From NCBI RefSeq assembly GCF_900626145.1, contig NZ_LR130837.1:1-5161 (forward strand): a stretch of DNA of 5,161 bases. The letters run 5' to 3'. The DNA is from Intestinimonas timonensis (lineage in GTDB: Bacteria; Bacillota; Clostridia; Oscillospirales; Oscillospiraceae). Position 1 is the stretch's first letter; each line of letters starts with the position of its first letter. Below the pieces are notes generated by a model. It had not been told where the DNA came from. It saw only the letters and a program-made list of their open reading frames with translations, and did no database searches. This document shows positions 1-5,161 of the stretch, piece by piece. Position numbers and translations under genes: made by a program.

Positions 1-171
1 ACGGGGAATCAACCGCCTTTATGTACGCTTCTTGCCTGCTTGCTTATTCTGCTATACAACGGAAAGCGTGGTAAACTGAAGCTAAAATACTTCTTCTATG
101 TTTTTTATCCAGCACATATCCTTGTCCTATATTTGATTCAGATAGGACTCGGAAAATACTTACTGAAATGA
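1..171 (+). CDS. traX: TraX family membrane protein, C-terminal fragment (5' end outside window)
   Basis: Frame 1 is open from the window edge to a TGA at 169-171, giving the last 56 residues of a protein. What is seen: two hydrophobic stretches separated by a basic hinge (NGKRGKLKLK), the second reading KYFFYVFYPAHILVLYLI. This aromatic, Tyr-Pro-(Ala/Leu)-His ending is typical of the TraX family of polytopic membrane proteins. Family knowledge: F-plasmid TraX acetylates pilin; the Gram-positive homologues are common on conjugative and mobilisable elements, but their substrate is not established. The gene reads toward the oriT region and stops 39 bases before its first hairpin. No start or ribosome site can be judged because the 5' part is missing. 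The main alternative is another acyltransferase-like multipass protein, since only the C-terminus is available. Confidence 0.8.
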   Translation, partial: TGNQPPLCTLLACLLILLYNGKRGKLKLKYFFYVFYPAHILVLYLIQIGLGKYLLK

Positions 172-209
172 CTAATTGCAGTTTGTCGAGAAATTAAGCC
201 GGAGCAAAC

Positions 210-228
210 CCCTTTAGGAACTAAAGGG
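210..228 (-). repeat. Perfect hairpin starting at the predicted nick site
   Basis: CCCTTTAG (210-217) and CTAAAGGG (221-228) are perfect inverted copies around a 3-base loop. Read on the minus strand, the hairpin begins with the first base 3' of the predicted nick (position 228). It shares 225-228 with the oriT palindrome, so the two folds exclude each other in single-stranded DNA. It could serve in recognition or termination of transfer, or be part of a conserved single-strand structure; the sequence does not decide which. Confidence 0.6.
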
Positions 229-265
229 CGCACTTCTATACTCTCTGTCGAGAGTAGTGCGCCCT
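225..265 (-). other. oriT: Putative origin of transfer (oriT), MOBQ/RSF1010 type
   Basis: The segment is one long imperfect palindrome: AGGGCGCACT (225-234), a 5-base bulge, ACTCTC-tgtc-GAGAGT (240-255), then AGTGCGCCCT (256-265). AGTGCGCCCT is the nick core of RSF1010/R1162 and of Gram-positive MOBQ plasmids such as pIP501, where it is preceded by a small inverted repeat. On the minus strand the order is hairpin, five bases (ATAGA), then AGTGCGCCCT. This is the same five-base gap as in R1162 (CGGTA in my recollection), and 11 of 12 bases match the consensus TAAGTGCGCCCT. The predicted nick lies between 229 and 228 on the minus strand. Transfer would then lead through traX, with the mob operon entering last. 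The plus-strand copy abuts its hairpin with no gap and matches 10 of 12. The relaxase at 1449-2945 belongs to the matching family. Strand choice and nick position are inferred. Confidence 0.78.
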
Positions 266-430
266 GCGGAGCTTCATTCTCCGTCAGCAGAAGAAAACTG
301 CATGACCGAGAATGTTGCGTCACTTCGTTCCGTCAAGGTGGCTACACCCCCTTGCGCCGCTAAAGCGGCTATCCCCTGTGGACTTGCCGTCCGCAAACGG
401 TTTTGACAAACCGTTCGCCGCCAGCAAGTT
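266..430. other. Structured non-coding block between oriT and cargo gene
   Basis: This stretch carries no convincing gene on either strand. It contains several short inverted repeats: CGGAG/CTCCG (267-271 with a 7-base loop), GCCGC-taaa-GCGGC (356-369), and a perfect 8-bp stem AACGGTTT-tgac-AAACCGTT (396-415). None is followed by a T tract on either strand, so they are not terminators. Their position next to oriT suggests accessory-protein binding sites or single-strand folds used during transfer. TTGACA occurs at 403-408 within the last repeat, but no acceptable -10 box lies 16-18 bases downstream. Base composition is like the mob genes and unlike the AT-rich gene that follows, so the block probably belongs to the element backbone. 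Confidence 0.45.
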
Positions 431-471
431 TGAAAATCAAGAATCTTAATTTGATAAAGGAGTGTGATTCT

Positions 472-996
472 ATGAAAAAGAAATTACCCATAATCCTCTT
501 GGGTGTTATTTTGGCTTGTGTGTTGGTTTTCGGTTTCCTTTATGCAAACAATGACATTGGTAAAACCGCAAACAGTTTAGAAGCAGACATTCGCCAATCT
601 CAAAAAATTTTGGATGATTGGATTGTTGATGGAAGCATTTCCGACACAATGGCTGCATTTATTTCTTACCCACAGGACAAGACAGACCACACTTTTTCTG
701 TCTATGTAAATCGCCCTGGCTTGTCTTTTGGATATTTCTTCCGTGGTGGTGGAGATATAGTTGAGGTTGATGATTACATTGCAGAGTTTGTTGTTGAGGG
801 AAATAACGAAAGGGCATTTATCTCAATGAATACCCAAAATATTGTTCGACTTGAAGTAGATGATGGCAACGGCATTCAGGTGATTGATATTGATAGTGGC
901 AAGCCTTTCGCCATTGTCCTGCCCCTCAATGTAGGAAACATCTGTTTCTATGATACGAATGGAAATGTTGTGGAATATCTTCGCCAACAACTTTGA
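472..996 (+). CDS. Membrane-anchored protein of unknown function, AT-rich cargo gene
   Basis: I do not recognise this 174-residue protein. The start is ATG 472, chosen because AAAGGAG (456-462) lies 9 bases upstream; an in-frame TTG at 403 is possible but falls inside a palindrome with no ribosome site. The N-terminus has three lysines and then an uninterrupted hydrophobic segment (about residues 5-25), followed by a soluble, acidic region. Cys16 lies in an ILAC context that resembles a weak lipobox, but the hydrophobic stretch continues past it, so a membrane anchor with an outside domain is more likely. Residues 26-60 look helical. The rest is rich in alternating Val/Ile/Phe and Gly-Asn turns, suggesting a beta domain (for example GYFFRGGGDIVEV and NICFYDTNGNVVEYL). 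No catalytic motif is visible. G+C is 46 of 120 over 481-600, far below the flanking genes, so it was probably acquired separately. The terminator at 1046-1091 follows it. Confidence 0.8.
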   Translation: MKKKLPIILLGVILACVLVFGFLYANNDIGKTANSLEADIRQSQKILDDWIVDGSISDTMAAFISYPQDKTDHTFSVYVNRPGLSFGYFFRGGGDIVEVDDYIAEFVVEGNNERAFISMNTQNIVRLEVDDGNGIQVIDIDSGKPFAIVLPLNVGNICFYDTNGNVVEYLRQQL

Positions 997-1045
997 CCAA
1001 CTTCAATTTACCGAACTGAACACAACAACTGAATACCGAAAAACT

Positions 1046-1091
1046 GACCGTTGACTGGTCGCAATCTGCGAAAAGTTGACGGTCTTTTTTT
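1046..1091 (+). terminator. Intrinsic terminator / leader attenuator before the mob operon
   Basis: GACCGTTGAC (1046-1055) pairs with GTTGACGGTC (1075-1084) through eight Watson-Crick pairs and two G-T wobbles. Inside it lies a second stem, TCGCA-atc-TGCGA (1059-1071). Seven T residues follow immediately (1085-1091). The ribosome site of the next gene starts only about 19 bases later, and I see no promoter in the remaining 32 bases. The terminator may simply end transcription of the cargo gene. However, a promoter for the mob operon must lie upstream of it, so the hairpin is likely to sit within that operon's leader and limit its expression. Confidence 0.75.
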
Positions 1092-1123
1092 ATCCCCATT
1101 TTCAAAAAAGGAGGTCACGAAAA

Positions 1124-1483
1124 ATGGCAAAACCGAAAAACCTTGAACAGCTCCGAGCCGAAAAGGAACAGGTCGAGACACATCTTGCACAGGAACAGCA
1201 CAAGCTGGAGCGTCTGGAGAACAGAAAGAAGTATCTGGAGAAAGGCGAGAGACAAAAGCGCACCCACCGTCTTTGCAATCTGGGCGGCACGATTGAGAGC
1301 CTTGCCCCGGAGTTCAAAGATCTCACACGCACCGAAATGACGGAGCTGATGGAGTACATCTTTTCTCTGCCCGAAGTCCAGCGAGCCGTCCGTCACATGG
1401 CGATTACCCACATCAACCAAGCGAGCAGAGGAAAGGAGCAGAAAGCCGATGGCACTATTTCATCTGAGCGTCACGCAGACTAA
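1124..1483 (+). CDS. DUF3847 family protein, small coiled-coil partner of the mob operon
   Basis: This 119-residue protein begins at ATG 1124, with GGAGG at 1110-1114 nine bases upstream; a longer in-frame TTG start at 1076 would lie within the terminator hairpin and is rejected. Residues 5-45 are a charged, heptad-like helix (LEQLRAEKEQ, HKLERLENRKKYLEKGERQK), probably a coiled coil. A basic patch follows, then a compact region (about 48-95) with NLGGTIESLAPEF and LMEYIFSLPEVQ. This pattern matches DUF3847, a family of unassigned function found directly upstream of MobA/MobL relaxases on Clostridia elements. Its last 35 bases overlap the relaxase start, so the two are probably translated in a coupled way. 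By position it may be a relaxosome accessory or a regulator, analogous to small auxiliary mob proteins; that role is inferred only from context and the coiled coil. Confidence 0.87.
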   Translation: MAKPKNLEQLRAEKEQVETHLAQEQHKLERLENRKKYLEKGERQKRTHRLCNLGGTIESLAPEFKDLTRTEMTELMEYIFSLPEVQRAVRHMAITHINQASRGKEQKADGTISSERHAD

Positions 1484-2945
1484 GCGAAGCGCAGGACAGT
1501 CCGCTATTGCTTCTGCCGCCTACCGTGCCGGGGAGCGATTGTATAGCGAGTATTATGGCGAATACAGCGACTACACCCGCAAGGGCGGCGTGATATGCTC
1601 CGACATTCTCCTGCCGTCCCATGCACCGAAAGAATACGCAGACCGTCAGACCCTATGGAACGCCGTGGAAAAAGCCGAGCGTGGAAAGACGGCACAGCTT
1701 GCATACAGCTTTGACATTGCTTTGCAGAATGAATTTTCCCTTGAGGAAAACATCGCTCTTGCAAGGCAATTTTTATTGGAGCAGTTTGTGAGCCGTGGCA
1801 TGGTGGTTGACTTCGCTGTACACCAGCCAGACAGAGAGGACGGCGGCATACCCAATCCCCATTTTCATGTGCTTTGCCCCATCCGTCCCATCGAGCAGAA
1901 CGGCAAATGGGGCTGTAAGCAGCACCGAGTTTACGAGCTGGACGAGGACGGCAACCGTATCCGGGACGCAGATGGAAACTTTGTGTTTAACGCCGTTCCC
2001 ACTACCGACTGGGGCAGTCCCGAAACGCTGGAATACTGGCGGCAGACATGGGCGGAGCTATGCAACGCCAAGTTTGCTGAAAAGGGGCTTGACGTTAGTA
2101 TCGACCACCGAAGCTATGAGCGTCAGGGCGTGGAGCTTCTTCCCACCGTCCATGAGGGCGCAACCGTCCGGGCAATGGAGAAGAAGGGCATACGCACCGA
2201 GAAAGGCGAGTTCAACCGCTGGATCAAAGCCACCAATGCCGTTATCCGGGACATTAAGAAGAAAATCGCTCTCCTGTTTGATTGGATTGCCGAAGCAAAG
2301 GTGGAGCTTGCCAAGCCGCAGGCACCCGACCTTGTTTCTCTGCTGAACGCCTATTACACCCAGCGCAGAGCCGGGGCGTATTCCCAGAAAGGTAAAATCA
2401 GCAATCTAAAGGAGATGAACGAGACTTTCAATTATCTCCGGGCAAACGGCATTTACAACCTTGAAGATTTGGAAAGCCGTGTCAATGAACACAGCTCCAC
2501 CACAGAGAGCTTGAAGAAAACGCTGGACGAACAGACCGCCCGAATGAAAGCAATCAAGCAGCTCTATGACAGCTCTGCGGCTTTCCAGAGCTTGAAGCCT
2601 GTCTATGACGGCTTGCAGAAAATCAAGTTTGAGAAGCCCAGAGCCAAGTACAAGGCAGAGCATGAAGCGGAATTGATACAGTTCTACGCCGCCAGACGAA
2701 AGCTGACCGGGGAGTTCCCGGACGGCAAGGTGGATATGAAAAAACTGTCCGACGAGTATGACGAGCTGGAACAGGCGCACGAAACCACCTATGGCGAGTT
2801 TAAGGCTGTCAGAGACGATTTACACCGTCTTTGGAAGGTCAAGTCATGCGTAGATACTGCCGCCCGATTTAACGAGCGTACAGAGGAACAAAAGCTCCAA
2901 AATCGACCCCAAACACGACAGAAAAAGGAGGAACTATCCCGATGA
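1449..2945 (+). CDS. mobA: MobA/MobL family (MOBQ) relaxase
   Basis: This 498-residue protein is the nickase that would cut one strand at oriT, stay covalently bound to the 5' end and pilot the DNA into the recipient. The opening MALFHLSVTQTKRSAGQSA and the following AAYRAGERLY match the MobA/MobL start. Tyr25 is the candidate nucleophile, at the same residue number as in RSF1010 MobA. Metal ligands are visible as His125 and the PNPHFH motif (His138, His140). The relaxase domain covers roughly residues 1-230. The remainder is mainly charged helices, with likely coiled coils at about 325-380 and 415-475. There is no room for a fused primase like that of RSF1010; that job appears to be on the next gene. 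The start ATG 1449 has AAAGGAG (1432-1438) ten bases upstream, inside the preceding gene. The stop overlaps the next start (ATGA, 2942-2945). Length and motifs are intact, so it should be functional. Confidence 0.95.
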   Translation: MALFHLSVTQTKRSAGQSAIASAAYRAGERLYSEYYGEYSDYTRKGGVICSDILLPSHAPKEYADRQTLWNAVEKAERGKTAQLAYSFDIALQNEFSLEENIALARQFLLEQFVSRGMVVDFAVHQPDREDGGIPNPHFHVLCPIRPIEQNGKWGCKQHRVYELDEDGNRIRDADGNFVFNAVPTTDWGSPETLEYWRQTWAELCNAKFAEKGLDVSIDHRSYERQGVELLPTVHEGATVRAMEKKGIRTEKGEFNRWIKATNAVIRDIKKKIALLFDWIAEAKVELAKPQAPDLVSLLNAYYTQRRAGAYSQKGKISNLKEMNETFNYLRANGIYNLEDLESRVNEHSSTTESLKKTLDEQTARMKAIKQLYDSSAAFQSLKPVYDGLQKIKFEKPRAKYKAEHEAELIQFYAARRKLTGEFPDGKVDMKKLSDEYDELEQAHETTYGEFKAVRDDLHRLWKVKSCVDTAARFNERTEEQKLQNRPQTRQKKEELSR

Positions 2946-4813
2946 ATTACACCCAAGCACAGATTGACCGGGCAAACGCCGTCAGTCTGGAAGATTTTCT
3001 CCGCACACAGGGAGAGACACTTATCAAAAGCGGACGGGAATACCGTTGGAAAGAACATGACAGCCTGACCGTCCGGGGAAACAAGTGGTTTCGCCACAGC
3101 CAGAGCAAGGGCGGCTATCCCATTGATTTCGTCATGGAGTTTTACGGCAAGTCCTTTCCCGAAGCTGTTCAGATGTTGACAGGCGAAAACGGCGAGGGAC
3201 AGACCGAAGCCACCACAGCACCGCCCACAGCGTTCCACTTGCCCTTGCACAACAGAACAGCCGACAGAGCAATTCAATATCTTTGCGAAAGCCGAGGTCT
3301 CAACAAAACGCTTGTTGAGACTTTTCTTCTTTCCGGGGATATTTACGAGGACGCAAAGCGGCACAATGTTGTGTTTGTCGGCAGAGACCGAAGCGGTACG
3401 CCGAGATACGCCCATGTGCGAGGAACGGCAGACCCATTCAGACAGGACATTGCCGGGTCTGACAAGTCCTATCCGTTCCGCTATGAGGGAAACGGCAATC
3501 AGCTCTTTGTCTTTGAAGCACCGATAGACCTTTTGTCCTTTATCTGCCTTTACCCGCAGGACTGGCAGACAAGGAGCTATCTTGCCCTGGGCGGCGTTTC
3601 TGGCAAAGCCCTTGACCGTTTTCTTTCTGAACGCAAGGACACCCGAAAAGTGTTCCTCTGCCTTGACAGCGACGCCGCTGGAAATGAAGCCTGCACACGA
3701 CTGGCACAGTCCATTCCCGGTGAGATTGCCGTCATTCGCCTTGTCCCGGCAAGGAAAGATTGGAACGATGTTCTCCGCCAGCAAGGGGACATTCCCAGCC
3801 GCAAATTCATAGCCGAGACAATCACGCTGCGAGAGCTGCCCACCGCCCAGCCTGTCCCCATGCTCCGCATGGCAGATGTGGAGCTGACGAGCGTGGATTG
3901 GCTATGGTTTCCCTATATCCCCTTTGGAAAGCTGACCATCATACAGGGCAACCCCGGCGAGGGCAAGACCTACTTTGCCATGCGTCTTGCGGCGGCTTGC
4001 ACCAACCGAAAGCCCTTGCCCGGTATGGAAACCCTTGAACCGTTCAATATCATTTACCAGACTGCCGAGGACGGTCTGGGTGATACGGTCAAGCCCCGAC
4101 TGATGGAAGCAGACGCAGACCTTGAAAAAGTGCTTGTCATTGACGATAGAGGCACACCACTGACCCTTGCCGATGAACGCATCGCAAGGGCAATCCGGGA
4201 AAACAATGCAAGGCTGGTTATCATTGACCCGGTGCAGGCGTTTATGGGCGCAGATGTGGATATGAACCGGGCAAATGAAGTCCGTCCCATCTTCCGCAGT
4301 CTGGGAGACATTGCACAGGCTACAGGGTGCGCTATCGTGCTGATTGGACACCTCAACAAAGCCGCAGGAACGCAAAGCACCTACCGTGGATTGGGGTCTA
4401 TCGACATTACGGCGGCAGTCCGCAGTCTGCTTTTTATCGGCAAGCTGAAGGACAGCCCCACAACGAGGGTGCTGATCCATGAGAAAAGCTCCCTTGCGCC
4501 GCCCGGACAGTCCCTTGCCTTTTCTCTGGGAGACGAGAAAGGCTTTGAATGGATAGGAGCTTATGACATTACCGCTGACGAGCTTCTTGCCGGAACAGAC
4601 ACCGCCAAGACCGAGAGCAAGACCGCACAGGCGCAAATGCTTATTCTGGAACTGCTTGCGGACGGAAAGCGTATGCCGAGTGCAGAGTTGGAAAAGGCAG
4701 TCAATGAGCGTGGGATTTCCTCACGCACCATGAGAACGGCAAAGAGCCGTATCGGGGACAGACTTGTGACCGAGAAAGACGGCACAGCATGGGTCTGCTA
4801 TCTCCGAGACTGA
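2942..4813 (+). CDS. Primase-helicase: DUF3991/toprim plus RepA-like AAA ATPase
   Basis: This 623-residue protein probably primes and unwinds element DNA during transfer or after excision. Residues 1-85 have the fold pattern of a CHC2 primase zinc finger (LTVRGNKWFRHS, then GGYPIDFVMEFYG), but no cysteine occurs before residue 115, so the zinc ligands are gone. Residues about 105-260 are DUF3991 plus Toprim_2, with Glu192 (FVFEAPIDLL) and the DxD pair Asp242/Asp244 (LCLDSDAAGNEA) as candidate metal-binding residues. Residues about 310-540 are a RecA/RepA-like ATPase (AAA_25): Walker A GNPGEGKT at 336-343, Walker B LVIIDP with Asp429, and a GHLNK segment (His470). Residues about 562-623 look like a winged helix. 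The start ATG 2942 has GGAGG at 2927-2931, ten bases upstream, and overlaps the relaxase stop. The arrangement recalls phage T7 gp4 and P4 alpha, which join primase and helicase. Activity as a primase is inferred from the domains. Confidence 0.9.
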   Translation: MNYTQAQIDRANAVSLEDFLRTQGETLIKSGREYRWKEHDSLTVRGNKWFRHSQSKGGYPIDFVMEFYGKSFPEAVQMLTGENGEGQTEATTAPPTAFHLPLHNRTADRAIQYLCESRGLNKTLVETFLLSGDIYEDAKRHNVVFVGRDRSGTPRYAHVRGTADPFRQDIAGSDKSYPFRYEGNGNQLFVFEAPIDLLSFICLYPQDWQTRSYLALGGVSGKALDRFLSERKDTRKVFLCLDSDAAGNEACTRLAQSIPGEIAVIRLVPARKDWNDVLRQQGDIPSRKFIAETITLRELPTAQPVPMLRMADVELTSVDWLWFPYIPFGKLTIIQGNPGEGKTYFAMRLAAACTNRKPLPGMETLEPFNIIYQTAEDGLGDTVKPRLMEADADLEKVLVIDDRGTPLTLADERIARAIRENNARLVIIDPVQAFMGADVDMNRANEVRPIFRSLGDIAQATGCAIVLIGHLNKAAGTQSTYRGLGSIDITAAVRSLLFIGKLKDSPTTRVLIHEKSSLAPPGQSLAFSLGDEKGFEWIGAYDITADELLAGTDTAKTESKTAQAQMLILELLADGKRMPSAELEKAVNERGISSRTMRTAKSRIGDRLVTEKDGTAWVCYLRD

Positions 4814-4824
4814 CAGCAGGAACA

Positions 4825-4883
4825 CGGCAAGCGTGGCAAAGACGGCAAGGTTTTTATAGATACCTTAATGTTGCCGCCTTGCC
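4825..4883 (+). repeat. GGCAA/TTGCC repeat cluster in the tnpW leader
   Basis: Three copies of GGCAA occur on the plus strand (4825-4829, 4835-4839, 4844-4848), followed by two complementary TTGCC copies (4871-4875 and 4879-4883). The best pairings are CGGCAA 4843-4848 with TTGCCG 4871-4876, and GGCAAGG 4844-4850 with CCTTGCC 4877-4883. Both use the same left arm, so at least two alternative RNA folds are possible. No T tract follows, so this is not a terminator itself. Lying upstream of the terminator-like hairpin at 4906-4937, it could take part in a switch, though AT/GC-rich leader sequence can form such repeats by chance. Confidence 0.4.
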
Positions 4884-4905
4884 TTCTTCCCTCATACCGA
4901 TCACC

Positions 4906-4937
4906 GCCCGATGATGAAAAGTCACCGGGCATTTTTT
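4906..4937 (+). terminator. Intrinsic terminator-like hairpin before tnpW
   Basis: GCCCG (4906-4910) pairs with CGGGC (4926-4930); after one mismatch the stem continues as TGA (4912-4914) with TCA (4922-4924), leaving the 7-base loop TGAAAAG. Six T residues follow at 4932-4937. It lies 93 bases after the primase stop and would end the mob operon. The ribosome site of tnpW begins only seven bases after the T tract, so tnpW would depend on read-through unless it has a promoter upstream of the hairpin. The 3' side (GAAAAGT, then the arm, then T tract and AT) resembles the terminator at 1046-1091. Confidence 0.7.
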
Positions 4938-4956
4938 ATTTACAGGAGGATTTTGA

Positions 4957-5115
4957 ATGAACAATACCGCAACCAACAGTACCCCTTGCCCGACTGTCAG
5001 AAAGCAGATCGGCAAGACCACCTATATCGTCCGTGTGCATTTCAGCCAGACCGCAAAAGAAACGATGGAGGACAAAATCAAGCGTCTGCTCCGTGAGGAA
5101 GTCCGCAAAATGTGA
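4957..5115 (+). CDS. tnpW: TnpW family small transposon-encoded protein
   Basis: This 52-residue protein starts at ATG 4957 with AGGAGG (4944-4949) seven bases upstream and ends at TGA 5113-5115. The first 15 residues are polar and low in complexity. The core, KQIGKTTYIVRVHFSQTAKE followed by the basic helix TMEDKIKRLLREEV, is characteristic of the TnpW family. Members are about 50-65 residues long and sit just upstream of a large serine recombinase on Clostridia integrative elements. Their biochemical role is not known; the two-strand plus amphipathic-helix pattern would suit a small DNA- or recombinase-binding protein, which is inference. It is separated from the primase gene by a terminator-like leader. 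The recombinase expected downstream would begin beyond the window. Confidence 0.85.
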   Translation: MNNTATNSTPCPTVRKQIGKTTYIVRVHFSQTAKETMEDKIKRLLREEVRKM

Positions 5116-5161
5116 CTTCTTTTTGAATTTGATGAAAAAGTCCTTGACTTTTCGTCTCTGG

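Noticed and set aside
138..323. Minus-strand ORF of 61 residues across the oriT region
   Set aside because: It is a translation of the oriT palindrome and its flanking hairpins, overlaps the traX 3' end, and encodes no recognisable domain. It is most likely a spurious ORF kept open by conserved non-coding DNA.
403..458. Promoter for the cargo gene using TTGACA 403-408 or TTGAAA 430-435
   Set aside because: No acceptable -10 box lies 16-18 bases after the first. The second would pair with GATAAA 453-458, which abuts the ribosome site and leaves almost no leader.
403..471. Upstream TTG start extending the cargo gene by 23 residues
   Set aside because: TTG 403 lies inside the 396-415 palindrome without a ribosome site. 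ATG 472 has AAAGGAG at good spacing and begins a normal signal-anchor sequence.
2789..3784. Long minus-strand ORF of 331 residues antisense to the primase gene
   Set aside because: The plus strand here carries clear toprim motifs and a coupled start. The antisense frame has no domain, and long open antisense frames are expected opposite GC-rich coding DNA.
3902..4636. Minus-strand ORF of 244 residues opposite the ATPase domain
   Set aside because: It lies wholly opposite the Walker A/Walker B region of the real gene, and its translation (Cys- and His-rich, no domain) looks like a shadow frame.
4825..4883. CRISPR-like or direct-repeat array
   Set aside because: The repeated unit is only five bases with irregular spacing, too short for a CRISPR array or an iteron set.
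5114..5142. GACTT/AAGTC inverted repeat just after tnpW as a terminator
   Set aside because: The stem is weak and AT-rich with mismatches, and no T tract follows the 3' arm.
5144..5161. Possible -35 box TTGACT (5144-5149) for the next gene
   Set aside because: The window ends before a -10 box could appear, so it cannot be supported, although a promoter for a downstream recombinase would be plausible here.

Overview
The window looks like the mobilisation and replication segment of an integrative element from a low-GC-lineage Gram-positive gut bacterium (Clostridia, probably Lachnospiraceae or Oscillospiraceae/Ruminococcaceae type). This rests on strong GGAGG ribosome sites before most genes, moderately GC-rich coding DNA (32/60 G+C at 1141-1200, 36/60 at 1561-1620), and a gene order I know from such elements: DUF3847 protein, MobA/MobL relaxase, toprim/AAA primase-helicase, TnpW. 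The host lineage is an inference. The window cannot show whether the element is self-conjugative or only mobilisable.

Layout. 1-171 is the 3' end of a traX-type membrane protein gene. 172-471 is non-coding and highly structured. It contains what I read as the element's origin of transfer (225-265), carrying the RSF1010/MOBQ nick core AGTGCGCCCT next to a hairpin, and a second copy of the core in inverted orientation. 472-996 is an AT-rich, single-gene insert for a membrane-anchored protein of unknown function. 1046-1091 is a strong intrinsic terminator lying directly before the ribosome site of the next gene. 1124-4813 is a tight three-gene operon (DUF3847 protein, relaxase, primase-helicase) in which each gene overlaps the next. 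4814-4956 is a leader with GGCAA/TTGCC repeats and a second terminator-like hairpin just before the ribosome site of tnpW (4957-5115). The window ends just after tnpW; a site-specific recombinase usually follows in such elements, but it is not visible here.

How it fits together (inference). The relaxase has its candidate catalytic tyrosine at residue 25, the position used by RSF1010 MobA, and a three-histidine metal site. It should nick the oriT about 1.2 kb upstream. The toprim/AAA protein would unwind and prime the transferred or excised DNA, giving a compact plasmid-like replication and transfer module. The two terminator-in-leader arrangements suggest that transcription of the mob operon and of tnpW is held back by attenuation or needs antitermination.

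The most noteworthy observation is the oriT with inverted duplicate nick cores and a hairpin starting exactly at the predicted nick. I found no evidence for a wholly new biological system; the unexplained gene is the AT-rich cargo gene at 472-996.
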